NCBI GenBank assembly: GCA_006937955.1
Contig: SSNP01000050.1
Location: forward strand, 2,519,748 to 2,583,747
Source of the DNA: Pachypanchax playfairii
Lineage: Eukaryota; Chordata; Actinopteri; Cyprinodontiformes; Aplocheilidae
Direction of reading: 5' to 3'
Length of the DNA: 64,000 nt
This document shows, piece by piece, positions 12,270 through 23,900 of this stretch. How positions within the stretch are numbered: the stretch's first letter is position 1; each line of letters opens with the position of its first letter. Made by a program: the position numbers and the translations under genes. The notes under the pieces were generated by a model. It did no database searches. It saw only the letters and a list, made by a program, of their open reading frames with translations, and had not been told where the DNA came from.

Positions 12270-15200
12270 TATTCTCTGTTTAAATAAAAAATGTACTTTC
12301 ACTAACAAAACTTCCCTGTCTGAAGGTTACCAAAACACATCAATCACACTACGAGAAACTTTTTTATCCTCCAATATTTGATTTTTAAAGTCAATTATAT
12401 GGAAGTTTTTACATTTTTACTGTACACCAAATATAATATCAGCATAATTAATGATTTGTTGTCCCTAATTTGGCTTTTTTTTGTAGTTTCTCTTTGGTCT
12501 TGGTTTGTTCACACTCAGATAATTGACATATTTTTTGTTAGTGGCAGGAATTTTCCCACAAAAACACCATGTCACGTTTCAAAACCGGATTGGTCACATG
12601 ATACACTGGGAAAGAGCCGAGCACTGAGGACATTCATACAAGCTGCAAAAACTAAAAATAAAGTTGATTATTTCAGTTCAAAACTCTCAACCTGAAGGAG
12701 AAAACCAAAACCCACACGGCCAAGATGCTCAACAGCCCAGAGTTATTGTAATTACTCAGACATTTGGTGAAATAAAAACAGCAGATTTATTAATATGGCG
12801 CAATTGACCAAGAAGAAACAGTTAATTTACAGAATGATTCGAACAGCTCGTCTTATTTGTATGTGCAGAGATTGTTTATGTCCCTTTTTTATTACTGTCA
12901 AAACAAGCAAATCTCTGCAACCCCCCCCACCAAAAAAAAAAAATAAAATAAAGAGGAAAAAGCAACATTTAATTTATTTTATGTTATAATATGATGCAAC
13001 AATCTCTCTGTGACGACAAATGTTTCCCCCGTGAATCAACAAAACCTAATTAAAACCAAAGAAACATGGAAGTAAATGTCATGCAAACATCACTTAAGGT
13101 ACATCCACAAATGACAAATTTTATGATATGACGTGCACAAAAAACCCACATAATCACAGGATGTTGTGGATTAAAACGAGAGATGAGGGAGTGTTTTACA
13201 GAGCCGACGAAGGGAACAGGTGTGAAGGGCTGCCAGGAATCAAAGATCATTTGAATGTGAACATATACGCTCTAACCATCCGACCAAGAGGAGGAGTCAC
13301 CATCCACTCACTGCGCCGTCTCTTCTGGATTAGTGGAAGTTGTGGTAATGAGCGTGCACCGTATAATAGCAGTAGGTTTGGGACTTAACCCTGTCTCCAT
13401 GGCAATTGCTGCAATGATGACAAATTTGCTGTTTCAATAAACAAAATGACAAAGAATGCGTAGCGATCGCTGATGTCTTAGTTGTTTTAGTGTCATTACA
13501 TGCGCAACACAGAGGGGACACATTAACACATGAGAACATTTTAACTGTGCAGCTTGCAGGAGCAAGAAAATAACAAGAGCTAGTTTGTTTTTGCAGACAC
13601 TGGGATCAGACTCTAAGTCAGCAAAGTACTTCAGTAGACTCTGCAAATCGGGAAATATTTATTTGCAAGGCTACCTGCACCATACAGCTCTTTCTCCAGA
13701 GGATGAGTCATCCTCAGACTACATACGGTATATTTGAGGTGGGCTTTGGAAAAGCTCCTGGAGGAGAATGTAGAGGGGCAAAGAACACTGCTGAGCCATC
13801 ACAGAGGCACTGATTTTCTGTCACATTGTTTCACAACAGGAGACGTTACCTGGTGAAGGAACGTGTAAATCTAACCCCCCCCCCCCCCCCCCCNNNNNNN
13901 NNNACCCCCCCCCCCCCCCCACATGATTACTGCCGTACAAGGCCCTTTTGACAGTCAGAGCTGTGTATTGATAAGGGGGAGTGAAGTATCTGCTGCCACA
14001 TCTGTTTGCTCATATGTTCGCTGAGTCAAATGGAGCCAGAGATTTAAACCAACATGTTTGTAAAACTGTAAAAACTGAGCGCGGGAAAAAAAAAACCATG
14101 CAAAAACTGAATTTTACTGCACAGTATATACAAAGTTTATATTTACTAATATCTGAAAACATCTGTTAGACTGGAATACTCACATCAACAACCAACATCA
14201 CTTAAATTTTTGTTTTTTTGCAGGACAGATCTTAAAATTGGCACAGAAAACCAGTTATTGTGCAAAAAATACCGACTTTTGGGAAACAGATACTCAAACT
14301 TCAGCACAATCAAAACCAAGGCTCTTAGAAGAACAGAACTCAAAGAAAAAAAGACAAATCAATCGATTAATCTTTCATCATTAAATTAAAACTAACGGTA
14401 TAAGTCATGAGGGCTTACCTTGTTCAGAATTCTGACTTTCGGATGAATCTCAGTATCTGAAGCAGTTTAGTGTTCAGCAAAGCTAATCTTATTGTAATAG
14501 TTTTAAATCTGTTCCCTTTGGGATTTAGTGATACAAATGTTCTCGGTGTAAACAACAATCCTCATGGCCCTGTTTTACATGCCAAACCAGGGTGGATACC
14601 TCGTATTTCCATACTCCTCATTTAAATATTTTGCATTAAGCATCACAGGATGGGACGACAAGCAGAAACAACTTCACTTACAACGCTTTTTTTTTAATCC
14701 CTCCTGGAGCTACATTCTCAACAAAATAAAATAAAAATAATCAGAAATCATGTTTATTTTGCCACAGATTTCTCTATTCAGTCACGTCTTTTTATGTTTC
14801 CCCTTTTCAAACAGAATCTGCCAAAATAATAAACACCAAGGCTGTTCCTTGGAGCTCTATTTGAAGTAGAAGTAATAACCTTCGTGTTTCAGCGTGTTCA
14901 CATCGTCACGGGTCACTGTGAACCGTGTGTGCACTCATCGTGCACATGTCTGTTTTTAGGTGTCATATATGTATAATTCCAAGCTAATAGAGGTAAAACA
15001 GAAGCCAACATGTGAAACCTTTCAGAGGTAAAAAGGACACGGAGTACCAGTGGTCTGCTCTCCACAAGTTGTTCCACTCTGACATGCTGCTTTAAGATAT
15101 CAGGTCATCTAATTAGAAAAAGGGGATGAAAAGTTCACAGCTGTGACGTTCTGCATTGTGGGAGTGGAGGAGATCATACAGGCTTTTATCTGCCTGTAAA

Positions 15201-15738
15201 AAAAAAAAAAAAAAGTGCTTTTAAACACCAGATTCATCAAAACACGAGCAGCTCAGTTCAAATCTGAACTCGGTGTTTCTTTAATTAGTGTTGGAATAAA
15301 GAATCTTGACTGTGTGCATCATAATGTGTGTGCGTGTGTTTGCAATGACGTTTCATCTGCATCCACCATTTTTGTTTTGTGCAGCCTTGTCTGATGTCTG
15401 TGTTTATGATTACTCATGCTCGTCTCTGCATGAGAAGCTGAATGAAGGTTAGTACCCTGCAACTAAAGTAGCACCAGCAAAATAAAAAGAAATCACACTT
15501 TAGTTCTTATTTCTATGCGTGACTTTAGGTTAGAGCATGAAATATAATTAATGCCATCAGTCACCATTTAAGTGCATCTTTAAAAAAAAAACACTGAGTG
15601 AACTTTCTGATGCATTTGAACCGACTTGTTTATGTGTGTGTCTTTTTCAACTAACAAATGACAACACATTACATGCTACATCTCTCAGGGAGGCGAGATA
15701 AAACAATGGGTCCGACATTATCTGAGATTCTACCTGCA
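12270..15738. other. Intergenic stretch with low-complexity tracts and an assembly gap
   Basis: No gene recognised. Contains a C8/A12 tract near 12920-12945 and the poly-C gap described separately. Around 13700 an AP-1-like ATGAGTCAT site lies in less AT-rich sequence that might be regulatory, but nothing more can be supported. Confidence 0.55.
13875..13920. other. Assembly gap (10 N) within a poly-C tract
   Basis: Nineteen C (13875-13893) are followed by ten N (13894-13903), an A and sixteen C (13905-13920). The ten N look like a fixed-size placeholder, so the true gap length is unknown. A long C/G homopolymer is a usual cause of read dropout. Confidence 0.95.
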
Positions 15739-15817
15739 GTTGCTAAGCAACACCCACCTCCAACCTCTCAATCTGTCCCATTGGTCAGCAGGAAAAACGC
15801 ACAAAGCGCCCCATTGG
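15739..15817. promoter_or_regulatory. Promoter-like module: RFX X-box plus two inverted CCAAT boxes
   Basis: An X-box GTTGCTAAGCAAC (15739-15751) is a palindrome of two 5-base arms; one half fits RGYAAC exactly. Two inverted CCAAT boxes (ATTGG at 15780-15784 and 15813-15817) are 33 bases apart, close to the spacing known for paired NF-Y sites in cell-cycle promoters. RFX and NF-Y often act together. A CT/CA microsatellite and an AAATAAA-containing stretch follow on the right. I see no convincing exon on either side, so the driven transcript is unknown. It could be an upstream promoter of bdnf (minus), an unannotated RNA, or an enhancer. Confidence 0.45.
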
Positions 15818-15879
15818 TTGAGAGAAAGTTAATAAACTTTAGCCAAGACCTGCCTCCCTGTGTGCGCACACACTCCCTC

Positions 15880-15908
15880 ACTCTCTCTCTCTCTCACACA
15901 CACACACA
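15880..15908. repeat. (CT)n(CA)n microsatellite
   Basis: About eight CT units followed directly by about seven CA units, next to the promoter-like module. Confidence 0.85.
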
Positions 15909-17903
15909 ATGAAGAGATTCTTGTGAATGAGAGCATGAGAGGGTGTCAGTGCTTGCGCAGTACAGTGCTGATATATGCGTTGAGCTCCTGAGCTAAAAAT
16001 AAAGATCACACTGAACGTTGTGCTGCTGAAAGTTGGAAGACTGAATTCAAAGTGACAAGTCTAGTTCTCTCCAGACGGAGCAACGAGGTCCCACCCTCAT
16101 ATTACATCCACAACATCTCTTTTTTTCTAACTTTAGTTTTAGGCACAGAATTCTGACAAGAGCTCAAACACTTGATCGGGCTAAAAATGCAACAAAGAGC
16201 CAAAAATATCTTGAAGACGCGAGTTAGAAAAGCTGTTTTATTTTTGCAACAATTCACAGTTTTTTGGGTTTTTTTTTAAATCAAGGCTCCCCCACAGCTC
16301 AGTTAGAGAACCACAATGTTCTTATGAATGAAAGTCAAACTTGGTTTGTGATTCATTGTTTTTAAAGTAAACATTGATGGCAGATTAAACTTTACCTAAA
16401 TGTTTTGTGTTTATACAAACATCAAGACTTAGATAATTATAATTAAATACTTTTGACTGGCTTTATATGTCAATTATCTCTATATACACACATTTTATTA
16501 TAAACTTGTTTTTTTTTATCTATTACTTTACCTTATACAGGTGTTTTATTCTAACAAAATTATTTTTAACAATGAAGTACATTAATGTTAAATTCTAGCA
16601 TAAATCAAAGTTTTCTTATTTTTTACAACAGCACATGTGAGAAATGAGGTTTCTTTTCCAACACACGAGTCTCCAGTCTGACTTCTACAGGCTTCTGGTT
16701 AGTATCATGGATCCATAATGGTCCATCACCAGAAACATCTACCCGGTTTGATTAATTACATCCTGTTTGATATTGTGAGGACAGTTGGGTGATGGTTACC
16801 TGGGGTGGAGTTGGCAGCAAGATGCACTGAGGTAGGAAGTCAAAGGACGGACTACGATGCTCCAGGCAACATTCTGCTGGGAACGTGTTGGTTATGATCA
16901 TTTTCCCACTCTGAAACAAAAACAGAACCGCATGTTCTCCTCAAACTTTCCGAGACATAAATGTCCACTGTTGACGTCTTTTTACCTGATAAACGATTCC
17001 ATCAGATATCTTGAGAAAATCAGAAATGTTTGAACAGCATCAGGATTCTCAAAATCTGTGGAAGCAGTCTGATTATTAAACATGATGCGACATAAAATTA
17101 CCTCTAATGGAGAACTACTGATGCTGATTTAGAAAAAAAAAAAAGAACTTTTACATAAAACTACGTCTGAGATGATGACGTCCATTTATAATGTTTTTAT
17201 TGACAGAATGATGTAAAACTTACAAGCCACTCGCTCGCTTCCAGGTTTCTTGCCATTGTGTTTTTCACCTTTTCTGAACCTGCTCGGCGTCAGCTATTCA
17301 GCGCTGGAACACCTCGTAACTGAATCTCCACTGATATTTGTTCTCATCAACAACAGCACAAAAAGATTTTAGAAAGACATTTATTTACTTAAAAACAGTC
17401 ACAAAATCTGCTACAAACATCTTTATTATGCAGCATCTATAACTACTGTACAAGATTTAAAACAAATAGACCTGTTTCAATTTTATTAGCTGCCCAGTGA
17501 GAAATAAAAACCAGTCACTGTTTTAAAGAACTGTTAAAAGTTCATAATGTGTGTAAAACAAACGTTTTCCTTTTATTCGGTGCAGTTAGTTTACATGAAT
17601 CTTTAAAGATGCAAGTGAAAAAGATAAAAACGGGTTAGAGTTAAAACAAACTCCTGAGTTTTCACAGGAATTATTTACACAGTCAACTGATATACTAACA
17701 GTGTTTATATACAATCAAGTCAAATTTCTGTGCAGTGCTTCACTGAACAGCTTCACCACGTGAGTGTTTCTGCTGGAGAGACGACAACAGAACACGCATT
17801 GTTTTCAGTTTTTATAAAGAGCATGTTAAAAGAGAAATACGGACGGAGGAGAGTGGAGGATGTTCATAAAGGACAGGTGGCCTGACGAGGACGCACCGCA
17901 GCT
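15909..17903 (-). other. kif18a: kif18a 3' UTR and downstream DNA
   Basis: The kif18a stop codon is at 17904-17906, so the 3' UTR runs leftwards from 17903. Minus-strand AATAAA signals are present at 17422-17427 and 17380-17385, about 480-520 bases past the stop, with another near 17197-17202. Any of these could set the transcript end. Left of about 17.2 kb nothing is recognised. Confidence 0.55.
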
Positions 17904-20900
17904 TCACATCCGTTTAGCAACTCGTTTGATCTGTTGGGTGGTTTTATGGAAGAGAGACTGGGATCTTCCAAGATGGTTGAGATTCCCTTCAGAAACACTC
18001 CTCATGACTCGACGGGGCTTGTTCTCAGAACCTGACGACAAATATCAAAGAAACATGTCAAGAATAAAAAGATATCAACAGATCATTAATGTGAAGAACA
18101 AACATGCGACAGGTAGAAGTTTTTCATGATAATTTTATAATTTGTTGCATGATAGTGGCCTGACATGTCAGGCGCAACAGGTGGATGAATGTTTTGGTGT
18201 TTACCAATGTAACGCTGCACTCTGAGAGGCCTCTGAACCACCGAGGGATCTTTCTTTATACGCTTCGGTGCAGAGAAGTCCTGTGTAAACGCTTCTTTTA
18301 TGCTACAAAACAACAACAACAAGGAATCAATATATTCATCTAACGACACAAATATTTGATTACAGAAGATGGAAAACAAGCAGAATATTACCGGTTTAAT
18401 TTACGCTTCCCTTGAGCAGCGGACGTCATGCCCATGTAGGTCGGGTTGGTTCGTCTCCCATCTTGCAAAGAAGTGAACTGCTGTCTGTAGAACAAGAGTT
18501 CATTTAATATCATTTAGCACCACATGCAACAGCACTGTGCTTAAAAACAACTTAGAGTGAGTTGAAAAGAAAAAAAAAACTTTATCTCTAGTCTGAGATC
18601 CAACGTGTCAGTATAAAAACAGGTTAAACACTTTTATAAGATCCGGTTTTGATAAAACCTTTAGGATTTACAGAGTAATGACTTGTAATAAACCATGTTT
18701 AAAGGGTTTTTATACTTGGTACAGATAAAATTGCTCCACGAAATTTAATAATTTCCATGTCTGTTTGCAACTTTGGGCTTTAGAACTAAACACACAGCTC
18801 AATTCAGCAGACTTAAGCCTGTTCAGCCACTCTTCCAGAATGTAAACCTGCTGCTTGCACTCTAGTTTCAGCCTCGCTTTGACTAAGATTTCAAGGATTT
18901 TCCACTTTTGGATGTTTGGATAGGAAAATTCAGCAGGATGCCACAAAGAATCATGTTTTGGAACATTTCATAGAAAGAATTTAGGATGTTTCATGTTCAG
19001 CATCCTTTCTGGAATTACAAATACTACATATTTATATGAATATTTATAATCAAAATTCAAACCAATTCAAAGGTTGCCAAGTGTATGAATATCAAATACT
19101 AATCTCATCCTTCAGTTTACTAACAATCTGTCATGAAAATACATTAAATTGCTCTAATTAATGCAGACAAATTGGGATTAATTAGTCATTATGACCTGGT
19201 CACAGCTCTGAATACACCTGTTCCAACAAGAAGAGATTAAAGGGATCAAGATAGAACTTGAATTCCAGCTTTTTATTCAAAGAAAACTTTATATATCGAA
19301 TGTTTTTACACAAATCCTGCAGTTCTGCACTGGTCCAGCTTTGCAAACCTGCACAAAATGTATAGAGTACCAGATTAGGTTGTATATCACCTGGAACATG
19401 ATAATATTTCAGATTCTGTCAACATGAAGCTCCGAACATCTCTGCATGAGATTCAAGAAAGCCGATCTCAACACATCTGATTTTTTAAACTTTTTTTTTT
19501 TTAAGCGAAACCCTTTTGTTCATTTATGATGGGGGTTAGGGGTGTCCCAATTTATTTTAAAGTTTCAGGCTTTTCAAACATACAGTACTTCAAATGAAGG
19601 GCTACATGCTGCACGAGCAAAGACACTATTTCCTTTGATAAACACATTTTATTGTTAGACTTGTTGCAGCTCGCGGCATTGTGGAACCTTTTATTCATGA
19701 TCCAATGTAACTTCAAATTAAGGGTCAGTGGGCAGGTGTAACACCAGGAAGTGGAATCCAGCTTACAGATTGTCCAGTTTTATAGCCTGAGTAATTGGAA
19801 GTTATCCTTTCAAACAGAAGCTTCTGTGTTTGATTTAGCCAGATGTTACCAGATGCTGATGATCTGATATGTGTGGAACCCCAGGTCTCTATTTTGGTTC
19901 CACTCTTGTTCCTTTATATTTGCACCCTTTTGTTGCATCATTAATACATTTCATAATATCTCCTACCATTTTTATGCAGATAACACTGAGCTGCACTTCA
20001 AAGATTCAGAGTTGTTCAAACTATCCTAAGTACCTGAGTGTCTGTCAGAAATTATCTGGTAAAAAAAAAAAAAATACTTCTTCTATCTGAACTCTGAGAA
20101 GACTGAATGTCTGATCATTTCTCCAGAGAACATGTTTCCTCAGGTGGGAAACGGCTTATATACATTTTGCTGTCACATCAAACTTGAGGAATTTAGGTGT
20201 TTTCGACCAATCAATGTCTCCTAAAGGTTGCTGAAAACAACTGGCCCGACACAATTTATATCATTTGAGAAATATTTCCTATGACAGTTGGTGTCAAAAC
20301 ATGAATTTCAAATGGTTATTCATGCTCTAATTTCCTCTTGTCTAGACTATCATAATGTACTTTTCACACATTTTAACAAAAAATCCCTCACTTGCCTTCA
20401 GCTGGTCCAAAACGTTCCCCCAACTGAGAAAACAGAGGAGCCTCACATCACTCCTGTTTTAATTCCTTTGCACTAGTTTCTTGTTCATATTAGAATTAAT
20501 TTCAAAATCCGGACTTTATCTTTCAGGTCTCTGCGTGGTTGAGCTCTTCCTTGTATTACTCAATTGTTGAAGCCGCATACTTCAACTTGAGCCTTCAAAC
20601 CAAAATCTCCAAGTGGTTCCAAAGACTTAAAACTCGAGGCTTCTTGACTTTGTTTTCATATTGTATTGACAGTCTTAACTCCTCTTACAAATAGAGAAAC
20701 TCGTTCTTGTTAAAACATACTTTAATGTAAATTTGTTTTCAAATATAATATTTCATTTGTTTTCTTAGTTGTTTCCTGCTATAATCTGGACGTCTGTTTT
20801 TGTGGAGGACTTTGTGATTTTTTTTTCCTGTAAAAGGTGCTTTATGATAGACTTTAATGTCTTACTGATGTGGGTCTAATGGATAAATACAACACTGAGT

Positions 20901-23900
20901 CTGGTACATTCTAGGTGCTCCTGTTGTAGAATTGTGCAGACCGGTAGCAGTGCATGTTTAGTGCATAAAGCAGATGTGTAATAAAGAATTCAGACATCTG
21001 TTTGCTAGAAAAAGGTACAAGTTATTTGTTCATTAGAAAATGAGAAATCCAAACTGCTCCAGAATAACCTGTACATTCAATACATGCAGAAAAAATGACA
21101 CAGACTGGTCATAAAAAAATAAAGTCTAACTCAAATATGTGCAAAAGGATGAATATTTTCTTACCTTTTGAAAGGAAACTGGTTCCCCTCAGTTGATTTG
21201 GGAGGATGCATCAGCTGGCTCGGACCTGACATGTCTGCAGACTTTGATGCTTGAGATGGACTCCCACAGCTTATCACCATGGTTTCATTGCTTATGGTTT
21301 GATCATCATCGTGAAAAACTTCAAAGGTCGTGTTTGGATCCATGTTGCCGAAGGAACTGAGAGGCTGAACTGGTTGTTGGGCAGGTTCTGGTGTGCACTG
21401 GAGAGGCAACAAGCCGTCCTGAAACTCCTGAGACTTGGACAGGGTTTGGGGACTCTGTGGTGGGAGTAATGTGGACAGGTTTCTGCGGGTGGGGATCTTG
21501 GGAGGTTTATGTTGTGCTGTAGTTGGTTGAGGTCCTTTATCTGTAAAATCAGATCCATTAATAAGATTAACAAAAAAATGCCCAAACAAGAGCAGCTATG
21601 ACAGCGTATTCAACTGCAACATTCTAATTAATGATCATCTGTCACAAAGAGAGCTAAGCAGATGATGCAAGTAATTTGCATTAGCAAAACATTTTCTGTC
21701 AAAAGAAAAACAACTTTGGCAAAGTTTTTGTGGCAAAATGAGACTTTTTTAAATAAGTTTATATCCAGAATCCAGCAGCATGTCTGGGCCTTGGGATCTT
21801 ATCTCACTGGACAAACAGCATTTTAGACAGGAGTTTCCAAAATGTCTCGATCATTTTTGGGGTCTTTCATATCCTGAGTTGAAGGCTTTTTGTTTTATGT
21901 TGATTAAATTCTTAAGATGTTTGAAAAATGAGTGAGAAAATTTTTCTCTTAAGTCTAAACTTAGGGGGAACAAAGGCGTTTCCACGAAGGCCCGTCCCCA
22001 ACCACTGGCGTCTCAAACCTGCCTGGAACTCTCACAATGTTGTTTCAGTGAGTTAGTAATTGAATAAAATGTGAGACAACTTTGGGAGGTCTTGTAAACC
22101 TGTAAAACCAAGTTGTGACACTTTGGTGACAAAATGAGTATATGAGCATTTGATTAAATTGCACAAAATCTGCACAACATTCACATGACTTGCACACTTT
22201 AATTCTCTCAGTTTTGACAAACCCAAAACAACTATCAGGTTCTAAAGGAAAATCTGGTTATTTTCTTGTAATTTTATGTCTCCAACTTATCAATAACAAC
22301 TGCAACCTTGTAAGACTTTATCTTTACAGACAGTGTGAGGTCTGCTGTTTAGACAAATGACCCAAACTAAGATAAGTGACAACAAATTTAAAACACTGTA
22401 CATAACAATTTGGTATTTTCTCAAAATACTTGAGATCCATTTTCCTGTTACCATTAGTAATACAGTTCAATTGGTTGCCTTTACGGTAACAAACCAGCGT
22501 TTACAAGTTTCAGCTCTTAATTGTGAACAAAAACCAAGCCAGGGCTAAAGTAAATAAATCTCTCTATAAATGACCCCGTCTGGCTGCCATACCCAATCTG
22601 TAAAGAGTGCAAGTTAAAGTGTTCTGATGCAGGAAGAAGGGTTTCTCCCTCAAGTTGCACCATTGTGGGATCACTAATGTGAGAGAGGCACAAGGCAATT
22701 ACACGTCACGTTTCCCTCAGTGCAACTATAAACATAAAATTTAAGGTATCGGAAACAAAGCTGTGACATGCATTATTCACCTAACAAGCACTGCATTTTA
22801 AAAATAGATCAGAGAGCAGGGCGGGGAACTTTTAAAACGGGAAAAAGAGAGCTTAAACATATAATTTCAGAGTCTGAAAACTTTACTTTTAAAAAGGACA
22901 CTGTCTCAAATCTTCTGCCTCTTAAAACAGATTTTAATTTAAAATCACAATAAATAGAAACCAGTTTTTAGGACAAGATGATAATAAATCTATAGGTCTA
23001 AACTAAAACAGGAAGAATAAACTCTAATCTGAATCTTTTCAATTTATATTATCTTTAAATTCCTATCTTATCTGGTATTTGGGCTGGATTACTTTAGAAA
23101 CAGTGTCCTGGATAATTTAAAAATAACAGCTAGTAAAACTTGTCCAGTCTGCGGAGCAGAGACGGGGTAAATCGCAGTGTCTGCACCACATTAGGTGCAC
23201 TATTACACTCCTGGCATTTCCTGCAGAGCTGTGGTGGAGGGATAGAAAGGAAGCTAAAAATGGAAAAATGCCAGCACATAAAGGAAGTGAAAACACGAAA
23301 TGCAAAGGTGAATGACTGATTTATACATTTCCTCAAATATCAAATGCAATATTTAGCAAACGTGAGTCATCCTGGAGACAGAGCTCAATGTGAGGAAACG
23401 GTGATAAATAGCCCCATTCTGTGGCACAGGAGATGTCCTCTGCAATAAATGGCAGCAGAGTTCCTTCAATCACATATTTTTGGCTAGTAGGGGATTAATA
23501 CATGCATGAGTTGCTATTTCTGGTAGAAGCTGCACTGAATTAGGGTCGCCTGGTTGCTGCTGCCGGTTTTTTTATAGTGCGCCTTTTCTGGTTGGTGGAG
23601 CAGGGGAGTTTACGTCTGTTGACGTTTTTTCCTGCCCTGCTGTGGATCTGCATTTTCATGAATGAAGCTCAGGAGGGATTGGGAGGATGGATGCTGGACA
23701 GACTGAAGAAAAACATTTGAAGGTAGAACGGAAAGAAATGTCGGGAAAAAGAAATCACAAAACTAACATGTTTGAAGCAAAAGAGAGAAGTCAAATTTAT
23801 GCAGGTAAATGAAAGAATTAGGAAGTGGAATATTTTTATTAGAAATAAAAACTAAACATCTCCCACCTACCGTCTCTGTAAGGCTGACGAACAGATTAAA

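Noticed and set aside
15658..15912. 84-codon open frame across the X-box/CCAAT module
   Set aside because: It runs through promoter-like sites and a CT/CA microsatellite, which produce the SLSHTHTQ end; no similarity recognised.
21251..21469. Plus-strand open frame opposite a kif18a exon
   Set aside because: Antisense shadow of the 376-nt kif18a tail exon.
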